A stretch of 64,000 nt of DNA from Spirosoma panaciterrae DSM 21099 (GTDB lineage: Bacteria > Bacteroidota > Bacteroidia > Cytophagales > Spirosomataceae). A program made the position numbers and the translations under genes. Under the pieces are notes generated by a model, which had not been told where the DNA came from, ran no database searches, and saw only the letters and a list, made by a program, of their open reading frames with translations. Every line of letters begins with the position of its first letter. The stretch's first letter is position 1. The stretch lies in NCBI RefSeq assembly GCF_000374025.1, contig NZ_KB893243.1:186001-250000 (forward strand), read 5' to 3'. Below, one piece after another: positions 34,255 to 43,341 of the stretch.

Positions 34255-37200
34255 ATGATTCAGAATTTAATAACATTTTCGCTCAGGAACCGCTGGGTCA
34301 TTGTCGGATGCGCCGTAGCGTTGATGGGTCTGGGATTATGGTGCTTCAAACTGCTTAAGATTGAAGCCTACCCGGATATTGCCGATACCAACGTCATCGT
34401 TATTGCCAAATATGACGGACGGGCCGCCGAGGAGGTTGAGCAGCAGGTAACCATCCCCATTGAGCGAGTGCTCAATAGCGTTCCGCACGTAACCGACCGA
34501 CGCTCACGGACTATCTTTGGTTTATCGGTCGTACAGTTGAACTTCGATGAAACCGTTACCGACTATTTTGCTCGTCAGCAGGTTATTGAACGACTGTCGG
34601 GGGCCGAACTGCCGGATGGTGTATCGCCCGAACTGGCTCCACTGACTACAGCTGTAGGTGAAATCTATCGGTACGTGATCGAAGCACCACCGAGCATGAC
34701 CCCCATGCAACTGCGCGATTTGCAGGATTGGGTCATTATTCCTCAGTTGCTCCAGGTACCGGGCCTGGCCGATGTAACGACTTTCGGCGGGCCTATTAAA
34801 CAGTTTCAGGTGATTCCTGATCCGGCAAAACTCCGTAAGTACAGCCTCACTTTGCAGGATGTGATCGATGCCGTTCAGAAAAATAACCAGAATACGGGTG
34901 GAAATATCATTGCTCGGGGTGGGCAGGGCTTTGCCGTTCGGGGACTTGGTGCCCTGAAAACACCCGAAGATATTCAGCATATTGTGCTGAAAGCGAACGA
35001 AGGGGTGCCGGTTCTGTTGCGCGATGTGGCCAGTGTCGAAATCAATCCACCATCGCCTTCCGGGATACTAGGCTATCGGATACCCGACGAAAACCTGGAT
35101 GTGATCGGCGCTACCGAAGGGATTGTGTTGCTCCGTCGGGGCGAAAACCCGAGTGAAGTACTCGAACTACTAAAGGCGAAAATAGCCGATCTGGAAGCCC
35201 GCGAACTTCCGCGCGGGGTTCATTTGCGGGTATTATACGACCGGGGCTTTTTGATCGACCATTCGCTCGAAACGGTGGCTCATACGCTGATAGAAGGAAT
35301 TTCGATTGTTGCCATTTTACTGGTCCTGTTTTTAGGGAGTCTGCGGGCGGCTTTGGTCGTTACGGTCACGATTCCGTTTTCGTTGCTGTTTGCCTTTATC
35401 CTGATGAAACTGGTTGGGATTCCGGCTAATCTGCTCTCGCTGGGAGCCATCGACTTTGGGATTATTGTGGATGGAGCCAGTGTCATGGCCGAACACCTGA
35501 TCCGAAAATACCGATCGTCGGGTCCGGCGGAGCGAAATCAGGGCATCGTAAATGTTACGGCACGGTCGGCAGGCGAAGTAGCGCGGGAAATTTTCTTTTC
35601 AGTTACGATCATTATTCTGGCTTATATGCCCATTCTGCTCATGCAGCGGGTTGAAGGGAAGCTGTTCAGTCCCATGGCTTTAACGCTTTCGTTTGCCGTG
35701 ATTGGCTCGCTGATCTGTGCGTTGACCCTGATCCCGGTCTTAATCTCATTTGCGTTCCGTAAGGCACTGGCCCCAGGTGGCAAACCGTTGAAAGAGCATA
35801 AAAACCTGTTGCTTTCGCCCTTGGAACACGGCTATCAGTGGTTGTTGAAATCGGTCCTGTTTCGTGTGCCGCGTCTGGTTGTGGGCGTAGGGATGGCCGT
35901 TGTCCTAGTCATGATTGGGTTTGGCCTGAAACTAGGTACCGAATTCCTGCCCGAACTGGACGAAGGCTCCATTTTTATGCGAGCATTTATGCCCTCAGGG
36001 ATCACAATTCAGGAAAATGCCAAGATCTCACCCAAAATCCGGGACATTATCAGCACCTATAAGCCAGTCAGTTTTGTGATTACGCAGGCGGGCCGTAACG
36101 ATGACGGTACGGACCCTTTCCCAACCGACCGTACCGAAATCCTGATTGGCCTGAAAGATTACAGCACCTGGTCGGATACGATTTCGAAAAAAGAGATTGT
36201 CCGCTCCATGCAGAGCCAGTTGCAGGAAGCCTTTCCAGGGGCATTTTTTTCCTCGGGTCAGCCCATCATCGACCAGGTTATGGAGATTGTGACGGGTAGT
36301 GCCGCGGATCTGGCCATTTCGGTTGTCGGTAGCGATTTGTCGCTTATGCGGAGCAAAGCCGATAGTATTGCCGCATTGGTACGGGGAATGAATGGGGCTG
36401 TCGCTGTGAATATTGAGCAGGAGGGGCCACAGGACCAGCTAGCCATTCGGATCAACCGCCCAGCCGCTGCCCGCTACGGTATCAACGTGGCTGAAATTGA
36501 GAGCATGATCGAAGCGGCTATCGGCGGCAAAGCCATTGGGTCAATTTATGACGAAGCCAAACGATACGATATTGTCGTTCGCTTTACGCCCGAAAGTCGT
36601 GGTAGTATGGATGCCATTCGGCTGCTCCAGGTGCCATCCGCTTCGGGAGCCTTAATTCCCATGAACGAACTGGCCGATATTCGCTATGTTCAGGGACAGA
36701 CCAACATTTACCGCATCAATGGGAAACGTATGGTGACGGTTCGGACCAACATCCGGGGCCGCGACCAGGGCGGTTTTGTAAAGGAGATCAGTCAGAAGGT
36801 TCGCGAGCACGTCAAAATTCCGGAAGGCTACAGTGTCATTTATGGAGGCCAATACGAAAACCTTGAACGGGCAGGTGGTCAACTGGCCATATCGATTCCG
36901 TTGACAATTGTAGTCGTTTTCCTGTTTTTGTTTATGCTTTACGGTAATGTTCGGGATACACTTCTGACGCTTACCTGTCTGTTGTTTGCCCTGGCGGGGG
37001 GGATTGGGGCCTTACTGCTACGTGGCTATAACTTTAACGTTTCGGCGGGTGTGGGCTTCGTTTCGATTTTTGGAATTTCGGTAATGGCTGGGGTACTGCT
37101 GGTGTCGGCACTGAATCGTAATCTGATGAATAACCCAAAGACATTGATGGAAATTACCATTGATACCGCTCAGGAACAGTTTCGGGCTATTATGGCCATA

Positions 37201-37437
37201 ATGGTTGTAGCGATTATTGGCCTGGTGCCAGCCGCTATTTCGAGCGGCATTGGGTCTGATGTGCAGCGCCCACTGGCTACGGTAATTATTGGTGGACTAA
37301 CGACTACCTTGCTCTTTGCCCCGCTGATTATTCCCCCCCTGTTTTACATCGTCAACCGGAAGCGGCCCCGACCTACCTCACTTGATTCTTCGGGCCATCC
37401 TATTCCAGAACCTATCGAAGAAGGAACGGAACTATAG
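34255..37437 (+). CDS. RND efflux pump, heavy-metal (CzcA/CusA) type
   Basis: A 1060-residue inner-membrane proton-driven pump with twelve helices and two large periplasmic loops. Heavy-metal-efflux features: YPDIADTNV after the first helix, LSLGAIDFGIIVDGASVMAE in helix 4 (charged residues in the proton path) and the periplasmic GTDPFPTDRTE block. Related pumps export divalent Co/Zn/Cd or Cu(I)/Ag(I); the methionine ladder needed for Cu/Ag cannot be confirmed here, so the metal stays open. Third gene of the tolC-adaptor-pump operon; no regulator gene is adjacent. Confidence 0.93.
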   Translation: MIQNLITFSLRNRWVIVGCAVALMGLGLWCFKLLKIEAYPDIADTNVIVIAKYDGRAAEEVEQQVTIPIERVLNSVPHVTDRRSRTIFGLSVVQLNFDETVTDYFARQQVIERLSGAELPDGVSPELAPLTTAVGEIYRYVIEAPPSMTPMQLRDLQDWVIIPQLLQVPGLADVTTFGGPIKQFQVIPDPAKLRKYSLTLQDVIDAVQKNNQNTGGNIIARGGQGFAVRGLGALKTPEDIQHIVLKANEGVPVLLRDVASVEINPPSPSGILGYRIPDENLDVIGATEGIVLLRRGENPSEVLELLKAKIADLEARELPRGVHLRVLYDRGFLIDHSLETVAHTLIEGISIVAILLVLFLGSLRAALVVTVTIPFSLLFAFILMKLVGIPANLLSLGAIDFGIIVDGASVMAEHLIRKYRSSGPAERNQGIVNVTARSAGEVAREIFFSVTIIILAYMPILLMQRVEGKLFSPMALTLSFAVIGSLICALTLIPVLISFAFRKALAPGGKPLKEHKNLLLSPLEHGYQWLLKSVLFRVPRLVVGVGMAVVLVMIGFGLKLGTEFLPELDEGSIFMRAFMPSGITIQENAKISPKIRDIISTYKPVSFVITQAGRNDDGTDPFPTDRTEILIGLKDYSTWSDTISKKEIVRSMQSQLQEAFPGAFFSSGQPIIDQVMEIVTGSAADLAISVVGSDLSLMRSKADSIAALVRGMNGAVAVNIEQEGPQDQLAIRINRPAAARYGINVAEIESMIEAAIGGKAIGSIYDEAKRYDIVVRFTPESRGSMDAIRLLQVPSASGALIPMNELADIRYVQGQTNIYRINGKRMVTVRTNIRGRDQGGFVKEISQKVREHVKIPEGYSVIYGGQYENLERAGGQLAISIPLTIVVVFLFLFMLYGNVRDTLLTLTCLLFALAGGIGALLLRGYNFNVSAGVGFVSIFGISVMAGVLLVSALNRNLMNNPKTLMEITIDTAQEQFRAIMAIMVVAIIGLVPAAISSGIGSDVQRPLATVIIGGLTTTLLFAPLIIPPLFYIVNRKRPRPTSLDSSGHPIPEPIEEGTEL

Positions 37438-37452
37438 GCATATTGCTGGTAG

Positions 37453-37505
37453 CGTATCAGCCTTACAAGTAAACCGCATCGGGGCTTACTTGTAAGGCTG
37501 ATACG
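37453..37505. repeat. 20-bp perfect hairpin between efflux pump and rluA-type gene
   Basis: Arms 37453-37472 and 37486-37505 are exact reverse complements with a 13-base loop, lying between two convergent stops. There is no T-run on either side. Likely serves as a bidirectional terminator or mRNA end protector. The hairpin at 60405-60445 shares the outer GTATC/GATAC ends and the 13-base loop length. Confidence 0.85.
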
Positions 37506-37523
37506 ACGAATTGTGCGTAATGA

Positions 37524-38246
37524 TCACCCAAACTTTTCCAACTGCTTCACCAGCACATTGAAATCTTTGGGGTAAGGCGCCACAAACGTTTGCTCGTCAC
37601 CATTCAATAGGGCGAAGGTCAGTGAATGAGCGTGTAGGGCAACACGTTGAATCAACGGAAGCTCTTCAGTGCCCTGTTTCAGATTGAATTTGCGTTTTAG
37701 ATCAGACAGATAAACGGGTTCTCCGCCATACGTTGCATCATACACAATAGGAGCTTTGAGGCACATCAGGTGAACCCGAATCTGGTGCATCCGGCCCGTT
37801 ATGGGCATACATTCGACCAGGGTTGTGGTCCGAAATGCCTGTAACGTATTGAAAATCGTTTCGGCAATCTTCCCCTTCTCCCGGTCAATCCGCACGGCTG
37901 TACCGTCTTTGATGGGCGAAATGGGTAAGTAGACGGATACATTATCAAAATTGTGTACCCCATTCGTGACCGCGTGGTAGCGCTTGGTCACCTCCCGATG
38001 CTCAAATTGCATGGCCAGGTGACGGTAGGCTTCCGGATTTTTAGCAATCGCCAGAATCCCCGATGTCTCTTTATCCAGACGGTGCCCTAGTTGAGCATCA
38101 GCATGGTACTCCTTCGCCATCCGCAGAATGCTCACGCCCGTCCGGTCGGTTGTCCGTTCATCGAGCGAGGCTACATGCGGAGGTTTATTAATCAGTATAT
38201 AGTCCTCATTTTCAAATACAATGAGGTCTTCAAAATTGAGCTTCAT
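37524..38246 (-). CDS. RluA-family pseudouridine synthase
   Basis: A 240-residue rRNA or tRNA pseudouridine synthase. The catalytic motif HRLDKETSG (nucleophile Asp) is at about residues 56-64, preceded by VLHRADAQLG-like AYHADAQLG, and followed by the TKRYHAVTNG strand and the RMHQIRVHL motif. No S4 domain is present, so it resembles RluA or TruC rather than RluC/RluD; the target base cannot be named. Minus strand, its upstream gene is rpmB, 163 bases away and separated by a terminator. Confidence 0.88.
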   Translation of the reverse strand: MKLNFEDLIVFENEDYILINKPPHVASLDERTTDRTGVSILRMAKEYHADAQLGHRLDKETSGILAIAKNPEAYRHLAMQFEHREVTKRYHAVTNGVHNFDNVSVYLPISPIKDGTAVRIDREKGKIAETIFNTLQAFRTTTLVECMPITGRMHQIRVHLMCLKAPIVYDATYGGEPVYLSDLKRKFNLKQGTEELPLIQRVALHAHSLTFALLNGDEQTFVAPYPKDFNVLVKQLEKFG

Positions 38247-38361
38247 TTTCGGGTCAATTATTAGTCATTTTATGGCCATTTATGGACCTTGTTGCTGACA
38301 AAAAACAAGGGCAACAAATGACCGGCAATGGCTGTTGAATGCCACTAATACCAAACACAAA

Positions 38362-38388
38362 AAGCCTCCTCCTGACCGGAAGAGGCTT
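38362..38388 (-). terminator. Terminator of rpmB
   Basis: Stem AAGCCTCCTCC / GGAAGAGGCTT (one mismatch, 5-base loop), followed on the minus strand by TTTTTGTGTTT, 20 bases past the rpmB stop. Confidence 0.82.
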
Positions 38389-38408
38389 ATAGATAAGATC
38401 GTTGCAGA

Positions 38409-38648
38409 TTAAGCGGTCAGCGTACCGCGCTGAGCTGCTTTGCGAATGGTGGCTTCCAGACCGTTTTTATTGATGGTCTTGATGGCGGACGTAGCCACTT
38501 TCAGCGTGATCCACTCACCCGTCGATTCAACAAAGAACCGCTTCTTTTGCAGGTTCGGATAAAATTTACGCTTGGTTTTATTGTTAGCGTGCGAAACGTT
38601 GTTTCCGACGCGGGTGCGCTTTCCTGTGATTTGACAAACTCTGGCCAT
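38409..38648 (-). CDS. rpmB: 50S ribosomal protein L28
   Basis: A 79-residue basic ribosomal protein with the L28 pattern: MARVCQITGKRTRVGNNVSHANNKTKRKF, then PNLQKKRFFV and a C-terminal helix TIRKAAQ. The CQITGK motif lacks the zinc-binding Cys pair found in some L28 forms. Usually Bacteroidota place rpmG next to rpmB, but here a terminator follows directly and no L33 gene is in the window. Confidence 0.97.
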   Translation of the reverse strand: MARVCQITGKRTRVGNNVSHANNKTKRKFYPNLQKKRFFVESTGEWITLKVATSAIKTINKNGLEATIRKAAQRGTLTA

Positions 38649-38714
38649 TACCGTACTCGTTTTCCGTATGAGGGCGCAAAATTCGCTAAATAATTCATAA
38701 TCTGCAAGTCATTG

Positions 38715-38981
<267 letters not shown>

Positions 38982-38997
38982 TTAACCGTTTGTAGCT

Positions 38998-40251
38998 ATG
39001 ACGATTGAACCAATCACCCCGACATCGCCCGCCGATAAGGCCATGGAACTCGAATGGCACTATGGGGCGCACAACTATCATCCTATCCCAGCGGTACTGA
39101 CGCGGGGCGAAGGAGTCTTCGTGTGGGATGTAGAGGACAAGCGTTATTTCGATTTTTTGTCGGCCTACAGTGCCGTCAGTCAGGGCCACTGCCATCCGCG
39201 TATTATCAATGCATTGATCAAACAGGCGCAACGGCTCACCCTGACCTCACGGGCCTTTTACAACGATCAGACGGGTATCTGCGAAAAATTCCTCTGTGAT
39301 TATTTTGGGTACGATAAAGCCCTGATGATGAATTCCGGGGCCGAAGGTGGAGAAACGGCGCTGAAACTGACCCGCAAATGGGCCTATAAAGTGAAAGGGA
39401 TTCCGCAGAACCAGGCCAAAACCGTATATGCTGCCGGAAACTTCTGGGGGCGAACCCTGGCGGCTATATCATCGTCGACTGATCCGAGTAGTACCAACGA
39501 TTTCGGACCGCTGCTGCCGGGCTATATCGTCATTCCCTATAACGACCTTAACGCTCTGGAGGACACCTTCAAAAGTGACCCGAATATTGCCGGGTTTATG
39601 GTAGAGCCGATTCAGGGCGAAGCGGGGGTGGTGGTACCCGACAAGGGTTACCTGCGTGGTGTACGCGATCTGTGTACCAGGTACAATGTGCTGTTTATTG
39701 CCGACGAAGTGCAGACGGGCATCGGTCGGACGGGTAAGCGGATTGCCTGCGATCACGAAGGGGTAAAACCTGATTTGCTGGTACTGGGCAAGGCCCTGTC
39801 GGGCGGAACAATGCCTGTATCGGCCGTTTTGACGTCGGATGAGGTGATGCTGACGATTAAACCGGGCGAACACGGGAGTACATACGGTGGAAACCCATTG
39901 GCCTGCGCCGTTACTATGGAGGCATTGCGGGTTGTGGAGGATGAAAAACTGGCCGAAAATGCAACCGCGATGGGGGAGGTGTTCCGGGCCCGTATGACAG
40001 CCCTAAGCCAGAAAACCGACCTCGTGAAGGCCGTTCGGGGGAGAGGCTTACTCAACGCCATTGTGATTGCCGAGCGCCCGGAGTTAGGGGATGAAACCGC
40101 CTGGGAAATCTGTTTGAAACTGAAAGATAACGGCTTATTGACCAAGCCAACCCATGGCGATAAAATTCGATTTGCACCACCGCTCGTGATCAGCGAAGAG
40201 CAGTTGCACGAAGCCTGTGATATTATTGAGAAGACGATACTCGCTTTTTAA
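38998..40251 (+). CDS. rocD: Ornithine--oxo-acid aminotransferase
   Basis: A 417-residue class III aminotransferase turning ornithine and 2-oxoglutarate into glutamate semialdehyde and glutamate. The PLP lysine lies in [13 protein letters not shown] and the preceding Asp in [32 protein letters not shown] and YGGNPLACA are characteristic of ornithine aminotransferases. Length and the N-terminal [18 protein letters not shown] match RocD rather than ArgD. Role in arginine or ornithine catabolism and proline formation. Single gene with its own terminator. Confidence 0.94.
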   Translation: MTIEPITPTSPADKAMELEWHYGAHNYHPIPAVLTRGEGVFVWDVEDKRYFDFLSAYSAVSQGHCHPRIINALIKQAQRLTLTSRAFYNDQTGICEKFLCDYFGYDKALMMNSGAEGGETALKLTRKWAYKVKGIPQNQAKTVYAAGNFWGRTLAAISSSTDPSSTNDFGPLLPGYIVIPYNDLNALEDTFKSDPNIAGFMVEPIQGEAGVVVPDKGYLRGVRDLCTRYNVLFIADEVQTGIGRTGKRIACDHEGVKPDLLVLGKALSGGTMPVSAVLTSDEVMLTIKPGEHGSTYGGNPLACAVTMEALRVVEDEKLAENATAMGEVFRARMTALSQKTDLVKAVRGRGLLNAIVIAERPELGDETAWEICLKLKDNGLLTKPTHGDKIRFAPPLVISEEQLHEACDIIEKTILAF

Positions 40252-40282
40252 GCGCGATATACTACCAGACGGGTAATGAACG

Positions 40283-40325
40283 AGGGCAGAGGAATGGTAA
40301 TTACCCATCACTCTGTCCTTTTTTT
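40283..40325 (+). terminator. Terminator of rocD
   Basis: Stem AGGGCAGAG / CTCTGTCCT (one G-U pair) enclosing the 10-base palindrome GGTAATTACC, followed by seven T residues, 32 bases past the rocD stop. Confidence 0.78.
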
Positions 40326-40334
40326 ACGGGTTGA

Positions 40335-41405
40335 ATGCTAAACTCAATGCAGCCGCTGACCGATAAATGGATGCGTATACTGGGGGTTCCACTGCTGGCA
40401 TTGGTGGGTCAATGGGCTATGTATGGGTATACCAACGTACCGTATCCCGACGACTGGCGCATTCCCTTTTTTTTCGTGCTGGGTAGTGTACTTGTTTGGG
40501 AAACGAATCGGTGGGGCATCATTTTTTCCCGCCGACGGTATCCCGAACAAACGCAGACCTGGCAGCGGGTACTGTATCAGCTCAGTTGGTTCATTGTTTT
40601 TGCCAGTCTTATTCGGATTACGCAGACCTGGTTTTATCAGCAGATCGGTCTTTGGCATTCAACCGAACTGTTTGAGTTCAAGCCATATTTTTTTAATACG
40701 CTGGTGTCGGTTGTGGGTACTGTTCAGATTGCGGCTGTCTACGAAGGTATTTATTTGTACCAGCGGTGGCGGATAACCTATGAAGAAGCCGAAGAGCTAA
40801 AAAAGGTGAACCTACAAAGCCAGCTTGATTCGCTTAAAACCCAGATTAACCCGCATTTTCTGTTCAACAACCTAAATTCGCTCTCATCACTTATTACCAG
40901 CGATGCACAGCAGGCCGAGCAATTTCTGGACGAATTATCGTCTGTATATCGGTACCTGCTTCGGCAGGATGAGCGGTCTCTGTGCCCTTTGTCTGAAGAA
41001 ATCCAGTTTATTCAATCGTATTTTTATCTGCTCAAAACCCGCTTTGGCGACGGCATTTTCATGAAAATTGAGGTAGATGAGCGATTAATGGCTTATCTGA
41101 TAGCCCCACTTACCCTTCAAATCCTATTCGAAAACGCAATCAGACACAATATTATTTCGATTGACCAACCCCTCACTATTCGCGTCTATGCCGAACAGGC
41201 CAATTTATACGTAGAGAATAATCGTCAGGCCCGGAAAAATGCTACGGCTTCGAATCAGACTGGTTTGCAGGATCGTATAGCGACCTACAAGTTACTCGAT
41301 CAGCCATCAGTAACGGTCTATCAGGATGAAGCGAAATTTCGGGTAGGTGTTCCATTGTCGATCCCTCCTGGCGAACGGGCTCTACCTAAAAGCGAACATA
41401 GCTAA
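40335..41405 (+). CDS. LytS-type sensor histidine kinase
   Basis: A 356-residue membrane kinase: four N-terminal hydrophobic segments within residues about 12-140, then the His_kinase domain with QINPHFLFNNLNSLSSLI (phospho-accepting His) and an HATPase_c N-box as LFENAIRHN, where LVENAIKHN is the usual form. Such kinases normally pair with a LytTR response regulator encoded next door; none is present here, and the two LytTR proteins in the window lack receiver domains. The G boxes at the C-terminus are short (QTGLQDRI). Signal unknown. Confidence 0.88.
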   Translation: MLNSMQPLTDKWMRILGVPLLALVGQWAMYGYTNVPYPDDWRIPFFFVLGSVLVWETNRWGIIFSRRRYPEQTQTWQRVLYQLSWFIVFASLIRITQTWFYQQIGLWHSTELFEFKPYFFNTLVSVVGTVQIAAVYEGIYLYQRWRITYEEAEELKKVNLQSQLDSLKTQINPHFLFNNLNSLSSLITSDAQQAEQFLDELSSVYRYLLRQDERSLCPLSEEIQFIQSYFYLLKTRFGDGIFMKIEVDERLMAYLIAPLTLQILFENAIRHNIISIDQPLTIRVYAEQANLYVENNRQARKNATASNQTGLQDRIATYKLLDQPSVTVYQDEAKFRVGVPLSIPPGERALPKSEHS

Positions 41406-41413
41406 CAAGCTGG

Positions 41414-41632
41414 CTACGCTTGGTTCTGCAGCCATTGTTTCACTTCAGCAAGCATGAGAGCCGCTGATTTTCGTGTGGCGGCTACCTCGCTATTAAGCTG
41501 GGTAAGTCGGTTACTCACCGCATTGGATAGGTTGAAAAAAACGCTGAATTCGTTAATGTGTTGAGGGCCAGTGGGCAGATCACGGCCCGAAAAAAAATCG
41601 ACCAGGTCCTGGTATTCGCTATCGGGATTCAT
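41414..41632 (-). CDS. Small helical protein of unknown function
   Basis: A 72-residue acidic then amphipathic protein (SNAVSNRLTQLNSEVAATRKSAALMLAEVKQWLQNQ could be a coiled coil). Its ATG overlaps the stop of the upstream small frame by ATGA, which suggests coupled translation. No family recognised. It converges with the LytS-type kinase gene. Confidence 0.5.
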   Translation of the reverse strand: MNPDSEYQDLVDFFSGRDLPTGPQHINEFSVFFNLSNAVSNRLTQLNSEVAATRKSAALMLAEVKQWLQNQA

Positions 41633-41859
41633 AGTACGAAGGTAGGCACCTGCGTTTTTATTTCCACAATCCCAGCAATAAATACATTCGGCTCAAAAAT
41701 TGCAATCACTTCCAACGGTGTTTGAGATAACACCGTTGGAAAGTGCAACACGCTGGTTCTTTTAGAGCCAGTGTGTTTGCCTTCTTCCATAACTACCGAT
41801 TGGCCTGTTTGTTCTATGGATCGATCAATGTTCGTCTGAAAAGAACCCGCACGGTGCAT
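41629..41859 (-). CDS. Doubtful small frame upstream of the 72-residue gene
   Basis: A 76-residue frame (or about 53 residues from the second ATG, MEEGKHTG). It overlaps the next gene by ATGA, typical of a small coupled pair. Against it, its middle part is the translation of two consecutive strong hairpins, and one of these recurs at 61451 in non-coding DNA. It may be real, or a chance frame through a repeat. Confidence 0.3.
   Translation of the reverse strand: MHRAGSFQTNIDRSIEQTGQSVVMEEGKHTGSKRTSVLHFPTVLSQTPLEVIAIFEPNVFIAGIVEIKTQVPTFVL
41710..41777. repeat. Two consecutive hairpins past the TolB-like gene
   Basis: First hairpin: perfect 13-bp stem TTCCAACGGTGTT / AACACCGTTGGAA with a 6-base loop (41710-41741). 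Second: 12-pair stem with two G-U pairs, arms 41747-41758 and 41766-41777. The inner 20 bases of the second match 61455-61474 in 18 positions. They lie 98 bases past the minus-strand TolB-like gene and could end its transcript. Confidence 0.8.
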
Positions 41860-41874
41860 TGTATTCAGAGCAGC

Positions 41875-42780
41875 TTATTGCCCTACCAAAGCCAGTTTCC
41901 TGCCCGCTGGATCGATGGCTAATCGAGTAAGTTGCGTGATGCCCGCCGAACTAAAGTCAGCAACTGATTGCCAGCCAGCAGTTGTTCTGGGATTGAACTG
42001 ATATAAGACTGCGCCACGGGCCATTAAAATCGTTCCATCGGGCGTCCAGATAAAATCTTCACTGCCTTCCAGGGTTTGGGTAATCGGTGTTGATTTTCGT
42101 GTTTTCAGGTCAAGCTGCCGAATTTCCCAGTGGGTAGCATCCTGTTTGTGAACGTAACTCAAAACCTGCTTCCCCGGAATTTTCAATAGGGTTCGGCCAA
42201 TACGGGTAGCTACCCGAATGGTATCGCCGGTACTTACCTTCGCCAGTAGGAGCGAATTGGGTGAGCCTAGAACAAACAGCGCCAGCCAGTCTGAATCCAG
42301 CCAGCCATGATAACCAACGGGCTTCACATGGGGAAGTATCAGCGTAGGTTCGCCGGAACCTGACAAAGGAAATTTCCATAACCGCTGCGTTTTGTCAGCC
42401 TCAACCCGAATGACAGAAAAATAAGCCCGGTCCGGGGTTATGGTCGGAGAATATTCACCTTCGGAGGTTCGGGTTAGTTGGGTAGTCGTTTTAGCATCGA
42501 GCGTATACTGGTAAATGTCGGTTTGCCCATCGGTCTGCATCGAGGTATAGAACAGGCTTTTCCCATCGGGCGAAAAAGATGGTTGATTGTCGTACCCTTT
42601 TCGCTGGGTGATGTTCTGGGCTGTTCCAATTTTGAGTGGCGATAAGGTAATGTCGACCAGAAAAATATCCGTATCTGCCTGCGCCAAGGCTGGAGACGTA
42701 CTCCATACGGCACAGACAAAATAAACGATAAAGTACCGGGATAAGCACGGACTGGTGAGTGCCGGAGGATCGTATTTCAT
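41875..42780 (-). CDS. Secreted TolB/WD40-like beta-propeller protein
   Basis: A 301-residue exported protein; ATG at 42780 gives a signal peptide ending at SPALAQ. The body contains PD40-type repeats: NQPSFSPDGKSLFYTS, YSPTITPDRAYFSVI, then HEIRQLD-like and FIWTPDGTILMA blocks, spaced about 45 residues, indicating a five- or six-bladed propeller. It probably binds a partner in the periplasm; no enzyme motif. The longer frame from 42825 would disrupt the signal. Confidence 0.75.
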   Translation of the reverse strand: MKYDPPALTSPCLSRYFIVYFVCAVWSTSPALAQADTDIFLVDITLSPLKIGTAQNITQRKGYDNQPSFSPDGKSLFYTSMQTDGQTDIYQYTLDAKTTTQLTRTSEGEYSPTITPDRAYFSVIRVEADKTQRLWKFPLSGSGEPTLILPHVKPVGYHGWLDSDWLALFVLGSPNSLLLAKVSTGDTIRVATRIGRTLLKIPGKQVLSYVHKQDATHWEIRQLDLKTRKSTPITQTLEGSEDFIWTPDGTILMARGAVLYQFNPRTTAGWQSVADFSSAGITQLTRLAIDPAGRKLALVGQ

Positions 42781-42971
42781 GAGGAAGTGCAGGTTGTAAA
42801 TTGTTCGCCCAGCAAGATAAGCCAATCCTCATTATCAGAAGCTTACAAAACTACTTTTTCGTCAGTCCAAAAAAAGCTGTGATCTATGGCTATTCGTTGG
42901 TTTCGCGACCAAACTGGCACGTTATATGTAAGAACTGGCATGGTTTGCTACAGATTTCAAACGACAACGTT

Positions 42972-43322
42972 ATGATGATCAACGCTACGCTTCAGAGAAG
43001 CCTCTTCTTTACACTTGAATCGGCGATCATGGATCAGCGCGTCATTCAAATCAAATTTCAGGGAATCTGGCGAACCTTGGAGCCTTACCAATTGGGACTT
43101 CCTAAACAAGGTTCTGGAAAACTGACCTTATATGGCTACTGCCGCGATCTGGCCTGTTTGTCGCTAACCAACAGCCGATGGCAGCTTTTCGAAGTGGACC
43201 AGATTTCTCGTATTGAACTGACAACCTATAGCTTTCAACCTCACGCCAGTTACAGCGAACAGACCGACCTGCTGCATCCTATTTTCTTTCGTGTACCAAC
43301 CTCCGCTTGTATTCGTAAATAG
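42972..43322 (+). CDS. WYL domain-like protein
   Basis: A 117-residue protein from the ATG at 42972. The segment LESAIMDQRVIQIKFQGIWRTLEPYQLGL followed by LTLYGYCRD and WQLFEVDQISRIELT follows the WYL pattern (ligand-binding beta-barrel: aromatic residue, vEPy, yg.r, wrlf.ldrI). It lacks a helix-turn-helix, so it would be a sensor without a DNA-binding domain. WYL proteins frequently accompany defence systems and it lies beside the ATPase/TOPRIM pair, though on the opposite strand. The upstream frame (from 42801) overlaps the divergent gene's start and is excluded. Confidence 0.6.
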   Translation: MMINATLQRSLFFTLESAIMDQRVIQIKFQGIWRTLEPYQLGLPKQGSGKLTLYGYCRDLACLSLTNSRWQLFEVDQISRIELTTYSFQPHASYSEQTDLLHPIFFRVPTSACIRK

Positions 43323-43341
43323 GATCGGACACGCGTTCGAT

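Noticed and set aside
41414-41859. Small coupled pair as a toxin-antitoxin module
   Set aside because: The ATGA overlap fits, but neither protein resembles a toxin or antitoxin family and the upstream frame may be an artefact of hairpins.
42801-42971. N-terminal extension of the WYL-like gene
   Set aside because: It would overlap the divergent TolB-like gene's start region and does not add a recognisable domain; the ATG at 42972 opens directly into the family-like part.
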